5,684 nt of DNA from Thermaerobacter marianensis. Its GTDB lineage: Bacteria; Bacillota; Sulfobacillia; DYIH01. Every line of letters begins with the position of its first letter. Position 1 is the first letter of the stretch. Positions 1 through 4,815 of the stretch are shown in pieces. The notes under the pieces were generated by a model, which made no database searches, had not been told where the DNA came from, and was given only the letters and a program-made list of their open reading frames with translations. The translations under genes and the position numbers were made by a program. The stretch is taken from assembly GCA_020723785.1 (NCBI GenBank), contig DYIH01000022.1:1-5684 (forward strand), in the 5' to 3' direction.

Positions 1-133
1 ACCGGGGGTGCGTCCCCGACGACCTGCACCGGGAGTCGCGCCCCGCTGCCGGAGACACCTCAACTATGTTATCGGTGACGGAATGATTCCCGGCGCAGCC
101 CTGACCTGGGTGGAGACTGCAGGAAATTGTTGA
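1..133. other. Left-edge stretch with no supported gene
   Basis: All three plus-strand frames entering from the left edge reach a stop within about 130 bases, and none gives a recognisable protein end. A small GC hairpin can form near positions 5-17 (GGGG, five-base loop, CCCC), but no T-run follows, so I do not call it a terminator. The stretch presumably carries the promoter of the gene at 134. A -10-like TATGTT lies at 65-70, but without a matching -35 it is not called. Confidence 0.4.
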
Positions 134-499
134 ATGATGTCGAAACATGGATCGACTTCTGTGCGACTGGAGGGGTTGGTCGTGGCGGGACAGCAGGGAA
201 CGGCAACGGCGGCGCTCCACCGGACCGGCGGCGGGAATCGGCGTCAGCTTCAGGTGACCGGCGTGCGAGCGGTCAAGGCTCTCCCGGACCGCCTGGAAAT
301 CCACAGGGACACCGGTCAGCCCCACATCCTGCCCTACGGGGCGAGGGATGTCAACATCCTGGCCAAGGACCTGGGCCGGCACCTGGCCCGCCGTCGCCAG
401 CCCATCGCCACGTTCCTGTACTTCCCTGACGGAGCCGGCGCCGCCGTCCTCATCGAAGAGCGGGACGGACGCTGCGCCCTGATGGTCAGCGAGGACTGA
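134..499 (+). CDS. Conserved-looking hypothetical protein, 121 aa
   Basis: I do not recognise the family and assign no function. It is probably a real gene: third codon positions are strongly G/C as in the neighbours, and the purine-rich AGGAAA at 121-126 lies seven bases before the ATG. An earlier TTG in another frame at 127 gives a low-complexity Gly/Pro/Arg product and is rejected. The protein is small, has no signal peptide or membrane helix, and looks cytoplasmic. Its N-terminal half is basic and Gln/Arg-rich. The C-terminal part alternates hydrophobic strands (TFLYFPDG, AAVLIEE, CALMVSED, about residues 92-121) in a way that suggests a small beta-rich domain ending in acidic residues. 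A run around residues 63-85 (DVNILAKDLGRHLARRR) looks like an amphipathic basic helix. It converges on pxpA with 34 bases between the stops, so it is not in an operon with the named genes. A Met directly follows the start Met, so the start could be one codon later. Confidence 0.6.
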   Translation: MMSKHGSTSVRLEGLVVAGQQGTATAALHRTGGGNRRQLQVTGVRAVKALPDRLEIHRDTGQPHILPYGARDVNILAKDLGRHLARRRQPIATFLYFPDGAGAAVLIEERDGRCALMVSED

Positions 500-533
500 C
501 CCGGCGGCCCCTTTTCGCAACGCTCACCAACTT

Positions 534-1280
534 CTAGATATCCCCGAAGGGGCGCAACACCACACCGGCCGACTCGAGGGCGCGCCGCACCGACCTGGCG
601 ATGGCCAAGGCGCGGGGGGTGTCGCCGTGCAGGCAGATGGTATCCAGCGGCACGGCGCCCGCCCCGCCGGCGCGCAGCCCCTCCGTCACGAGACGGACCG
701 CCTGGCGGGCGGCCTCCTCCGGGTCTTCGATCAGGGCGCCCCGCTCATGCCGCGGCACCAGGCTGCCGTCGTGCCGGTAGCACCGGTCGGCGAAGCCCTC
801 CCGGGCCACCCGCAGGCCGGCTCGTTCACCTTCCCGCTCCAGCGCCGACCGGGGAGGGACGAACAGCGCCAGGTTCCGGTCGACCGCCGCCACCGCCCGG
901 ACGACCGCACGGGCGAGCACGGGGTCGCCCGCCGCCCGGTGGTACAGCGCTCCGTGGGGCTTGACGTGGCGCAGCGGGACGCGGGCGGCCCGGCAGATCC
1001 CGAGCAGGGCTCCCACTTGGTAGGCGACGTCCGCCTCCACCTGCGCCGGGGACAGGTCCACGACCCGGCGGCCGAACCCCTCGCGGTCGGGGAAAGCCGG
1101 GTGGGCGCCGACGGCCACGCCCCGTTCGCAGGCCATGGCCGCCACGCGGGCCATGATCGACGGGTCCCCGGCGTGAAAGCCGCAGGCCACGTTGGCCGAG
1201 GTGACCAGCGCCAGCAGGGCTTCCTCGGCGGCGGCATCCCCTTCGCCAACGTCGGCGTTCAAATCGATAGTAAGACCCAT
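534..1280 (-). CDS. pxpA: 5-oxoprolinase subunit A (LamB/YcsF family)
   Basis: PxpA works with PxpB and PxpC in ATP-dependent opening of 5-oxoproline (pyroglutamate) to glutamate in the cytoplasm. The 248 residues match the family's usual length of about 250 and carry its hallmark blocks in order: DLNADVGE (6-13), ANVACGFHAGDP (29-40), GAHPAFPDREGFGRR (58-72), KPHGALY (107-113), EGFADRCYRHDGSLVPR (161-177) and ICLHGDTP (215-222). I chose the ATG at 1280 because family members start within a few residues of the IDLNAD block. A TTG at 1289, whose bases overlap the metF stop, would add three residues and cannot be excluded. The gene follows metF by five bases, so the two are very likely cotranscribed and perhaps translationally coupled. 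No PxpB or PxpC gene lies beside it: downstream is a convergent unknown gene. The partners may be encoded elsewhere, or this member may work alone. Family assignment is secure; the exact reaction in this organism is less so. Confidence 0.93.
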   Translation of the reverse strand: MGLTIDLNADVGEGDAAAEEALLALVTSANVACGFHAGDPSIMARVAAMACERGVAVGAHPAFPDREGFGRRVVDLSPAQVEADVAYQVGALLGICRAARVPLRHVKPHGALYHRAAGDPVLARAVVRAVAAVDRNLALFVPPRSALEREGERAGLRVAREGFADRCYRHDGSLVPRHERGALIEDPEEAARQAVRLVTEGLRAGGAGAVPLDTICLHGDTPRALAIARSVRRALESAGVVLRPFGDI

Positions 1281-1285
1281 CGTTG

Positions 1286-2170
1286 TCAACCCACGGCGCG
1301 TTTCTCGGCCAGCGCGTCGACGATCACCGACACGCTCTGGACACTGCCCATGGGGAAGATGTGAATGCCCCGCACGCGGCCGTACAGGGCGGCCGCCAGG
1401 TCCGCGATCACGCGCAGGCCCTCCCCCTCGGGGCCCTCCTCCACCCGTCGCAGGACGGCGTCGGGGATGCGGATGCCGGGGATCTGCGCCACGCGCCGGG
1501 CGAACTCGCGGCTCTTCAGGGGCAGCAGGCCGTAGAGGACGGGGACGTCCAAGCCGGCCTGCCGGCGCTTGGCCTCGAAGGCTTCGACCGTCTCCAGGTC
1601 GAAGACCGGCTGGGTCTGGACGAAGGAGGCGCCGGCCGCCACCTTCTCGGCCAGGCGGTTCATTTCGCGGTCCAGGTCGCCGCTCCCCGGGTTGGCGGCC
1701 ACCGCCACGGTGAAGTCCGTCGGCGTCTCCAACGCCGTCCCGGCATAGGTGACGCCCGCGTTCAGGCCGGCCACCATCCGCACGAGCGCCGGCGTGTCCA
1801 CCTCAAAGACGCCCCGGGCATCGGGGTGATTGCCCCGGTCCGGCGGGTCGCCGGTCAGGACCAGCAGGTTGTCGACCCCCAGGCCGGCGGCTCCCAGCAG
1901 GTCGGCCTGCAGACCGATGACGTTACGGTCCCGGCAGGTGACATGCACGATCGTCTCCACGCCGGCGGCCTGCTGGATCAGGTGCGCGGCGGCGATGGCG
2001 TTCATGCGCACGTTGGCCATGGGGCAGTCGGTCACGTTCACGGCGTCCACCCGGCCGGCCAGGGCGCTGACCTTCTGGATCATGGCGCCCGCGTCCGCGC
2101 CGCGCGGCGGATCCACCTCCGCCGTGATGACGAAACCGCCAGCCGCCAGCTTTTTCCGCAACCCCTTCAC
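1286..2170 (-). CDS. metF: Methylenetetrahydrofolate reductase, short MetF type
   Basis: This flavoprotein reduces 5,10-methylene-tetrahydrofolate to 5-methyl-tetrahydrofolate, supplying methyl groups for methionine synthesis and, in some anaerobes, the Wood-Ljungdahl methyl branch. The 294 residues form one TIM-barrel catalytic domain. Visible family landmarks are TAEVDPPRG (16-24, with Glu18 matching the catalytic Glu of E. coli MetF), TDCPMANVRM (47-56), HVTCRDRN (76-83), LVLTGDPP (103-110, with the flavin/folate-site Asp108), FVQTQPVFD (183-191) and GIHIFPMG (268-275). The open frame extends upstream to 2383, but that part has no family similarity. I start at the GTG at 2170 because a GGGAGG lies six bases upstream and the product MKGLRKKLAAGGFVITAE fits typical N-termini. 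A GTG two codons earlier (2176) abuts the GGGAGG and is less likely. The gene is first in a metF-pxpA unit and diverges from the dismutase gene. No MetV-like partner, frequent beside acetogen-type MetF, is present. Confidence 0.93.
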   Translation of the reverse strand: MKGLRKKLAAGGFVITAEVDPPRGADAGAMIQKVSALAGRVDAVNVTDCPMANVRMNAIAAAHLIQQAAGVETIVHVTCRDRNVIGLQADLLGAAGLGVDNLLVLTGDPPDRGNHPDARGVFEVDTPALVRMVAGLNAGVTYAGTALETPTDFTVAVAANPGSGDLDREMNRLAEKVAAGASFVQTQPVFDLETVEAFEAKRRQAGLDVPVLYGLLPLKSREFARRVAQIPGIRIPDAVLRRVEEGPEGEGLRVIADLAAALYGRVRGIHIFPMGSVQSVSVIVDALAEKRAVG

Positions 2171-2182
2171 CGGCACCCTCCC
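2171..2182 (-). promoter_or_regulatory. Ribosome-binding site of metF
   Basis: Read on the minus strand, GGGAGG (2177-2182) lies six bases before the GTG at 2170. It decides the metF start against the longer open frame, which begins over 200 bases upstream and has no family similarity in its extra part. Confidence 0.65.
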
Positions 2183-2336
2183 AGTCCCGCGGGACGGCCG
2201 GCAACACCGCCTCGCGCATGCATGATGGTTCAAAGATATCTCATTCGCGCCGCCCGTGCCAGCCCCCCTGCGGTGTTCCACGGCTGCTGGGAAATGCGCG
2301 TCGTCGACCATGGCCCGGCTTTTTGCAATACCGCAC
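2171..2336. other. Divergent intergenic region, metF side
   Basis: This is the metF half of the divergent spacer between metF and the dismutase gene. It contains a 12-base palindrome at 2184-2195 (GTCCCGCGGGAC), a few bases upstream of the metF ribosome-binding site, and an AT-richer patch near 2228-2246 that could contain the metF -10 element. No clear paired -35/-10 was found for metF. The long minus-strand open frame running through here to 2383 is judged to be untranslated leader. Confidence 0.4.
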
Positions 2337-2365
2337 TTTACAAACTCACCCGGACTGAATAGAAT
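2337..2365 (+). promoter_or_regulatory. Sigma-70-like promoter of the superoxide dismutase gene
   Basis: TTTACA (2337-2342) and TAGAAT (2360-2365) are separated by exactly 17 bases. Each matches five of six consensus positions. The predicted transcript starts near 2372, giving a leader of about 60 bases. Overlapping the -10 is a direct repeat GAATAG-AAT-GAATAG (2357-2371). An inverted repeat CTGGCT/AGCCAG (2375-2380 and 2398-2403) lies in the leader. No recognisable Fur or SoxR site was found. Confidence 0.6.
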
Positions 2366-2431
2366 GAATAGGAACTGGCTCACGCTGCCAAACCTTTAGC
2401 CAGCCACAGATGATCGGGGAGGGATCGCCGG

Positions 2432-3031
2432 ATGACGAGAACGGCCAAGGACCTGAAACCGGCACGCCTGGAGGGCATCTCACAGCGCCAGATCGACGAG
2501 CATCACGACGTCCTATACAAGGGCTACGTCAACAAGCTGAACGAGATCGAGGCCAAGGTGGCCGAGGCCGACCCGGCCGAGGCCAACGGCACCTACAGCC
2601 TGATCCGCGAACTCAAGAAGGAAGAGGTCTTCGCCGCCAACGCCATCCGCCTGCACGAGGGCTATTTCGAGAACCTCGGCGGCGCCGGCGGCCGCCCGGC
2701 CGGGCCGATCGCCGATCTGATCGAGAAGGACTTCGGCTCCTATGAGAAGTGGGAGGCCGAGTTCAGGGGCCTGGGCCTCGCCGCCCGCGGCTGGGTGGTC
2801 CTGGCCTTCGACTGGACCGACCGCAAGCTGCGCAACTACCTGTCCGACGTCCACTTCGAAGGGGTCTGGGACTGCTCCCCCCTGTTGATCCTCGACGTCT
2901 ACGAGCACGCGTACTTCCTCGACTTCGGCACGGCTCGCAAGGCATACATCGAAACATTCATGAAGAACATCAACTGGGACGTCGTCAACGGCCGCGTGAA
3001 GCGCCTCAACATCCTGGCCCACCGCCCATAG
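2432..3031 (+). CDS. Superoxide dismutase, Fe/Mn family
   Basis: The enzyme dismutes superoxide to hydrogen peroxide and oxygen. No signal peptide is seen, so it acts in the cytoplasm. The 199 residues cover the N-terminal helical-hairpin domain and the C-terminal alpha/beta domain. The four metal ligands are visible: His24 (in IDEHHDV), His75 (RLHEGYF), Asp155 and His159 (LDVYEHAYFLDFG). Tyr32 matches the active-site Tyr34 of E. coli. Compared with E. coli SodA/SodB, the second-shell HH of KHHQTY is replaced by Leu28-Tyr29. The stretch between the sheet and the LDVYEHAY block is shorter, and no Gln-Asp-Ser-Pro motif is present. His141 (DVHFEG) probably takes the place of the outer-sphere Gln, as in a divergent branch of the family. 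Metal preference (Fe, Mn or either) cannot be read from this, so I give no sodA/sodB symbol. GGGGAGGG at 2416-2423, eight bases before the ATG, supports the start. It appears monocistronic, with its own promoter and terminator. Confidence 0.93.
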   Translation: MTRTAKDLKPARLEGISQRQIDEHHDVLYKGYVNKLNEIEAKVAEADPAEANGTYSLIRELKKEEVFAANAIRLHEGYFENLGGAGGRPAGPIADLIEKDFGSYEKWEAEFRGLGLAARGWVVLAFDWTDRKLRNYLSDVHFEGVWDCSPLLILDVYEHAYFLDFGTARKAYIETFMKNINWDVVNGRVKRLNILAHRP

Positions 3032-3108
3032 TCCCCGAGCCCGGGGGCGGGGGCGGGCGGGAGACCCGGGCGGTCACGGGCAAGGATGACAATCCGTGGC
3101 CCCGGCTG
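3032..3108 (+). other. 3' untranslated region of the dismutase gene with G-quadruplex motif
   Basis: Eleven bases after the stop codon, 3043-3061 reads as four G-runs (5, 5, 3, 3) separated by single C residues, on the coding strand. This is a textbook G-quadruplex motif with one-base loops, which could form in the mRNA or the DNA. The rest up to the terminator hairpin is GC-rich and shows no gene. Confidence 0.6.
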
Positions 3109-3140
3109 AGGGTTCCCATGTATGGGAACCCTATTTTTAT
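3109..3140 (+). terminator. Intrinsic terminator of the dismutase gene
   Basis: AGGGTTCCCAT (3109-3119) and ATGGGAACCCT (3122-3132) are perfectly complementary, giving a stem of 9-11 base pairs with a small loop. The T-run ATTTTTATT (3133-3141) follows directly. On the opposite strand no T-run follows the stem, so the terminator works in the plus direction. It isolates the dismutase transcript from the peptidase leader. Confidence 0.85.
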
Positions 3141-3296
3141 TCGATCGAGGAGACACGCTGCCATAGAGCCGCATAAATTGGCTAGCAAACGGCATATTAA
3201 GAAAAATTATCGCCATGGCTTGACCTGAAGCATGATACCGGCTAAACTCTTTGACGGAGACAGACCTTGGTGATGCTTTAACAATTTAATATAAAA
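3141..3296 (+). other. AT-rich upstream leader of the M23 peptidase gene
   Basis: No open frame here looks coding. The base composition is much more AT-rich than the surrounding genes, especially 3175-3210 and 3275-3297. It contains the best promoter candidate (3220-3248) and then about 45 bases of untranslated leader before the riboswitch aptamer. A second TATAAA-like hexamer at 3290-3295 is discussed under rejected items. Confidence 0.55.
3220..3248 (+). promoter_or_regulatory. Sigma-70-like promoter of the riboswitch/M23 peptidase transcript
   Basis: TTGACC (3220-3225, five of six consensus) and TAAACT (3243-3248, four of six, including the key first T-A and last T) are separated by 17 bases. 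Transcription would begin near 3255, leaving the complete aptamer inside a leader of about 185 bases. A second TTGACG at 3251-3256 lacks a well-spaced -10. Confidence 0.5.
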
Positions 3297-3421
3297 GAAG
3301 CCGAATCCTCCGGACTGACAACCGGAGGTAGGGAGGACGCAAGCTTCCTGGGGTGAATCCGCCGGCGCCGGCGGTAGGCTCACCTTCTCTGCCGAACCCG
3401 TCAGCTAACTTCCGAGGCTTT
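3297..3421 (+). ncRNA. Cyclic di-AMP riboswitch (ydaO/yuaA type)
   Basis: The aptamer carries the conserved signature blocks of the ydaO/yuaA class in order: GCCGAATCC (3300-3308), GGAGGACGC (3332-3340), TGGGGTGAATCC (3349-3360), GGTAGGC (3373-3379), and the very characteristic 3' part CCGAACCCGTCAGCTAAC (3392-3409) followed by CCGAGGC (3412-3418). Pairings agree. P1 is AAGCC (3298-3302) with GGCTT (3416-3420). There is a hairpin CCTCCGG/CCGGAGG (3307-3313, 3322-3328) and a 16-base palindromic stem at 3359-3374 after GTGAAT. Known members bind c-di-AMP and mostly switch off genes for wall remodelling and osmolyte or K+ transport. The M23 peptidase just downstream fits that role. P1 ends two bases before the Shine-Dalgarno sequence and no terminator stem with T-run lies between, so control is more likely at translation than at transcription; that step is inference. 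Confidence 0.92.
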
Positions 3422-3422
3422 C

Positions 3423-3430
3423 AGAAGGAG
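3423..3430 (+). promoter_or_regulatory. Ribosome-binding site of the M23 peptidase, start-deciding
   Basis: AGAAGGAG lies nine bases before the GTG at 3440. It sets the start of the peptidase after the riboswitch, and not at the in-frame ATG at 3353, which is inside the aptamer. It begins two bases after the P1 stem. Six of its bases (AGAAGG) are exactly complementary to CCTTCT at 3383-3388 within the aptamer. Confidence 0.75.
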
Positions 3431-3439
3431 TGTCTGTCG

Positions 3440-4312
3440 GTGCGCGTCACACGCTTTTCAGCACGGTGGTTATACACCATCCTTTTCGTTCTGTCCCTGT
3501 CATTGAACTCCCTCACGGTGGCTCTCCGCCCCCAGGCACAAGCCCAGAAGCCAGCAAAAGACGCCTCGCCGGCCGGTCCAACCACCGCCGACGTCGCCGG
3601 AACCAGCCGAAGCGCCCAGACGGCCGCCGCCTCGCCCTCATCGCCCCCGCCAGCCGCTGTGCGGGCCCGTCCGGCCATGGCCAGCGCCATTGGCATTGCA
3701 CAAACCCGGACGGTCATCGAAGACGGGGAGGATGTCGGCCCCGAGTCGGACATCCCTCCCGGCGCCGCCGACGCGGAAGTGCTCCAGCCCCAGGCGGAGG
3801 ACTTCCTCAGCCCATCCGATCTGGAAGAGATCCTGCCACCCGAGCCGGCACCGGATCAGAGGGAACGGAAAAAGCCGGTGTCGCCGCGGCGGCAAGCAAC
3901 CGGTGGCGCGGCGGACTCCGACGGCGCCGCGATCGGCAGCGGTGGCGGGCGCCTGGCCTGGCCCGTGAGCGGACAGGTGACGTCCGGCTATGGGCGGCGG
4001 GGAAGCAAGTGGCACAAGGGTATCGACATAGCCGGGTCGTCGGGCAGTGAGATCCGGGCGGCCGAGTCCGGGGTGGTGACCCTCGCCCGCTGGTACGGAG
4101 GCTATGGCCGGGCGGTGATCGTCGACCACGGCGGCGGCCTGTCGACACTCTACGGCCACAACTCCAGGCTGCTGGTTTCCGAGGGTGACCGCGTGGAAAA
4201 GGGGCAAGCGATCGCGCTGCGCGGCAGTACCGGTCGTTCCACCGGACCGCACCTGCACTTCGAGGTCCGGGTCAACGGCGAGCCGGTGAATCCGTGGCGG
4301 TATCTCAAATAA
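3440..4312 (+). CDS. Secreted M23 family (LytM-type) peptidoglycan endopeptidase
   Basis: This is a zinc metallopeptidase expected to cut peptide cross-links of peptidoglycan outside the cytoplasmic membrane. Starting at the GTG at 3440 gives 290 residues. Residues 1-36 form a signal peptide: basic start (RVTRFSAR), hydrophobic core (WLYTILFVLSLSLNSLTVAL) and a QAQAQ end with likely cleavage there. Residues 37-170 are a Pro/Ala/Ser-rich, probably disordered linker, acidic around 91-140 and basic around 141-151. Residues 171-290 are the catalytic domain, beginning LAWPVSGQVTSGYGRR. Metal and catalytic residues are present: His192 and Asp196 (HKGIDI), His240 (LYGHN), His271 and His273 (HLHFEVR). 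The domain is complete, so an active enzyme is likely. No LysM, SH3b, SPOR or coiled-coil segment is seen. Its translation is probably governed by the c-di-AMP riboswitch just upstream. An in-frame ATG at 3353 would place 29 residues inside the aptamer and hide the signal peptide, so it is rejected. Confidence 0.93.
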   Translation: MRVTRFSARWLYTILFVLSLSLNSLTVALRPQAQAQKPAKDASPAGPTTADVAGTSRSAQTAAASPSSPPPAAVRARPAMASAIGIAQTRTVIEDGEDVGPESDIPPGAADAEVLQPQAEDFLSPSDLEEILPPEPAPDQRERKKPVSPRRQATGGAADSDGAAIGSGGGRLAWPVSGQVTSGYGRRGSKWHKGIDIAGSSGSEIRAAESGVVTLARWYGGYGRAVIVDHGGGLSTLYGHNSRLLVSEGDRVEKGQAIALRGSTGRSTGPHLHFEVRVNGEPVNPWRYLK

Positions 4313-4528
4313 GGGCGGTAGCCAGTCGCGCAGGCTCGGCGGCAGGTGGCCATCGTGAGTGAGAGGGCGGCCCAGCCGGTGGTCAGAAAGGTACTTCACA
4401 CCCCACGGTCCAGAGGTGATGACGTATCCCCGCCGACAGGCATTCCGTTATCGGTGTCGACGGCTGGTTGGCAGCCCCATCGGTCGCTCCGGCGACCAGG
4501 GTTGTGCGACAGGCTCCAATCCGCGCGT
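4313..4528. other. Spacer between convergent M23 and ylxP genes
   Basis: No gene is supported in these 216 bases. Two neighbouring hairpins lie near the middle-right: GGCTG/CAGCC (4462-4466, 4472-4476, five-base loop) and GGTCGC-TCCG-GCGACC (4482-4497), the latter with a UNCG-type tetraloop closed by C-G. Neither is followed by a T-run on either strand. They may act as weak or Rho-assisted ends for the two converging transcripts. Confidence 0.5.
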
Positions 4529-4810
4529 CTAACGGATTTCGTAGGAGGCGTGGAGCACTTCCGTGGGGAAGTTCTCCTCGATGAAGCGCACCACGTGCTC
4601 CAGCGCTTGGCGGGCCGCCTGGCCGTCGTTGCCCACCACCGCCAGTCCAAGAACGGCGAAACGGTGGGCGTCCTGGCGCCCGACCTCGGCAGCGGCCACG
4701 TTGAAGCGGACCTGGACGCGGGCGAGGATGCTCTTGACGACGGCGCGTTTATCCTTGAGGGACTGGGCGTGGGGGATAAGAAGGTCCAGGGTGCAGGCGG
4801 CCACGATCAT
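4529..4810 (-). CDS. ylxP: DUF503 / YlxP family small protein
   Basis: This 93-residue protein matches the DUF503 (YlxP) family, which has a ferredoxin-like fold. The biochemical role is not firmly known; in B. subtilis the gene sits in the nusA-infB-rbfA region, which suggests a link to ribosomes or RNA. Family signs are the N-terminal strand MIVAACTLDL, IPHAQSLKDKRAVVKSI (12-28), RFNVAAAEVG (35-44) and the LGLAVVGND strand (54-62). Length is typical. The aromatic residue often found after the QD pair is His49 here. The open frame could extend upstream to 4936, but that part overlaps cimA in another frame and lacks similarity, so the ATG at 4810 is chosen. It starts five bases after the cimA stop with only a weak purine-rich site (AGAAGAG) inside the cimA end, so it is probably translated by coupling. 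The nusA-infB context is not seen here. Confidence 0.88.
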   Translation of the reverse strand: MIVAACTLDLLIPHAQSLKDKRAVVKSILARVQVRFNVAAAEVGRQDAHRFAVLGLAVVGNDGQAARQALEHVVRFIEENFPTEVLHASYEIR

Positions 4811-4815
4811 GGCGT

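Noticed and set aside
5..17. Hairpin at the left edge as a terminator
   Set aside because: The four-base stem has no following T-run, and there is no identifiable upstream gene within the window.
1283..2362. Long plus-strand open frame of 359 codons
   Set aside because: It is antisense to metF, with a His/Gly/Arg-rich low-information translation typical of shadow frames in GC-rich genes.
2171..2383. N-terminal extension of metF to the upstream start at 2383
   Set aside because: The extra 71 residues have no resemblance to MetF and would overlap the dismutase promoter region. A good ribosome-binding site supports the GTG at 2170.
2513..3022. Minus-strand open frame opposite the dismutase gene
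   Set aside because: Its composition follows from the sense gene, and the sense strand carries all four metal ligands of a known enzyme.
3267..3295. Promoter TTGGTG-17-TATAAA just before the aptamer
   Set aside because: The spacing and -10 are good, but transcription would start near 3302 and cut off the 5' side of the P1 stem. The upstream pair at 3220-3248 leaves the aptamer intact.
3353..3439. Earlier ATG start for the M23 peptidase
   Set aside because: It lies inside the conserved riboswitch aptamer and would bury the signal peptide. The ribosome-binding site points to the GTG at 3440.
3638..4399. Minus-strand open frame of 253 codons opposite the M23 gene
   Set aside because: It is the antisense shadow of a gene with clear catalytic motifs and has no recognisable domain of its own.
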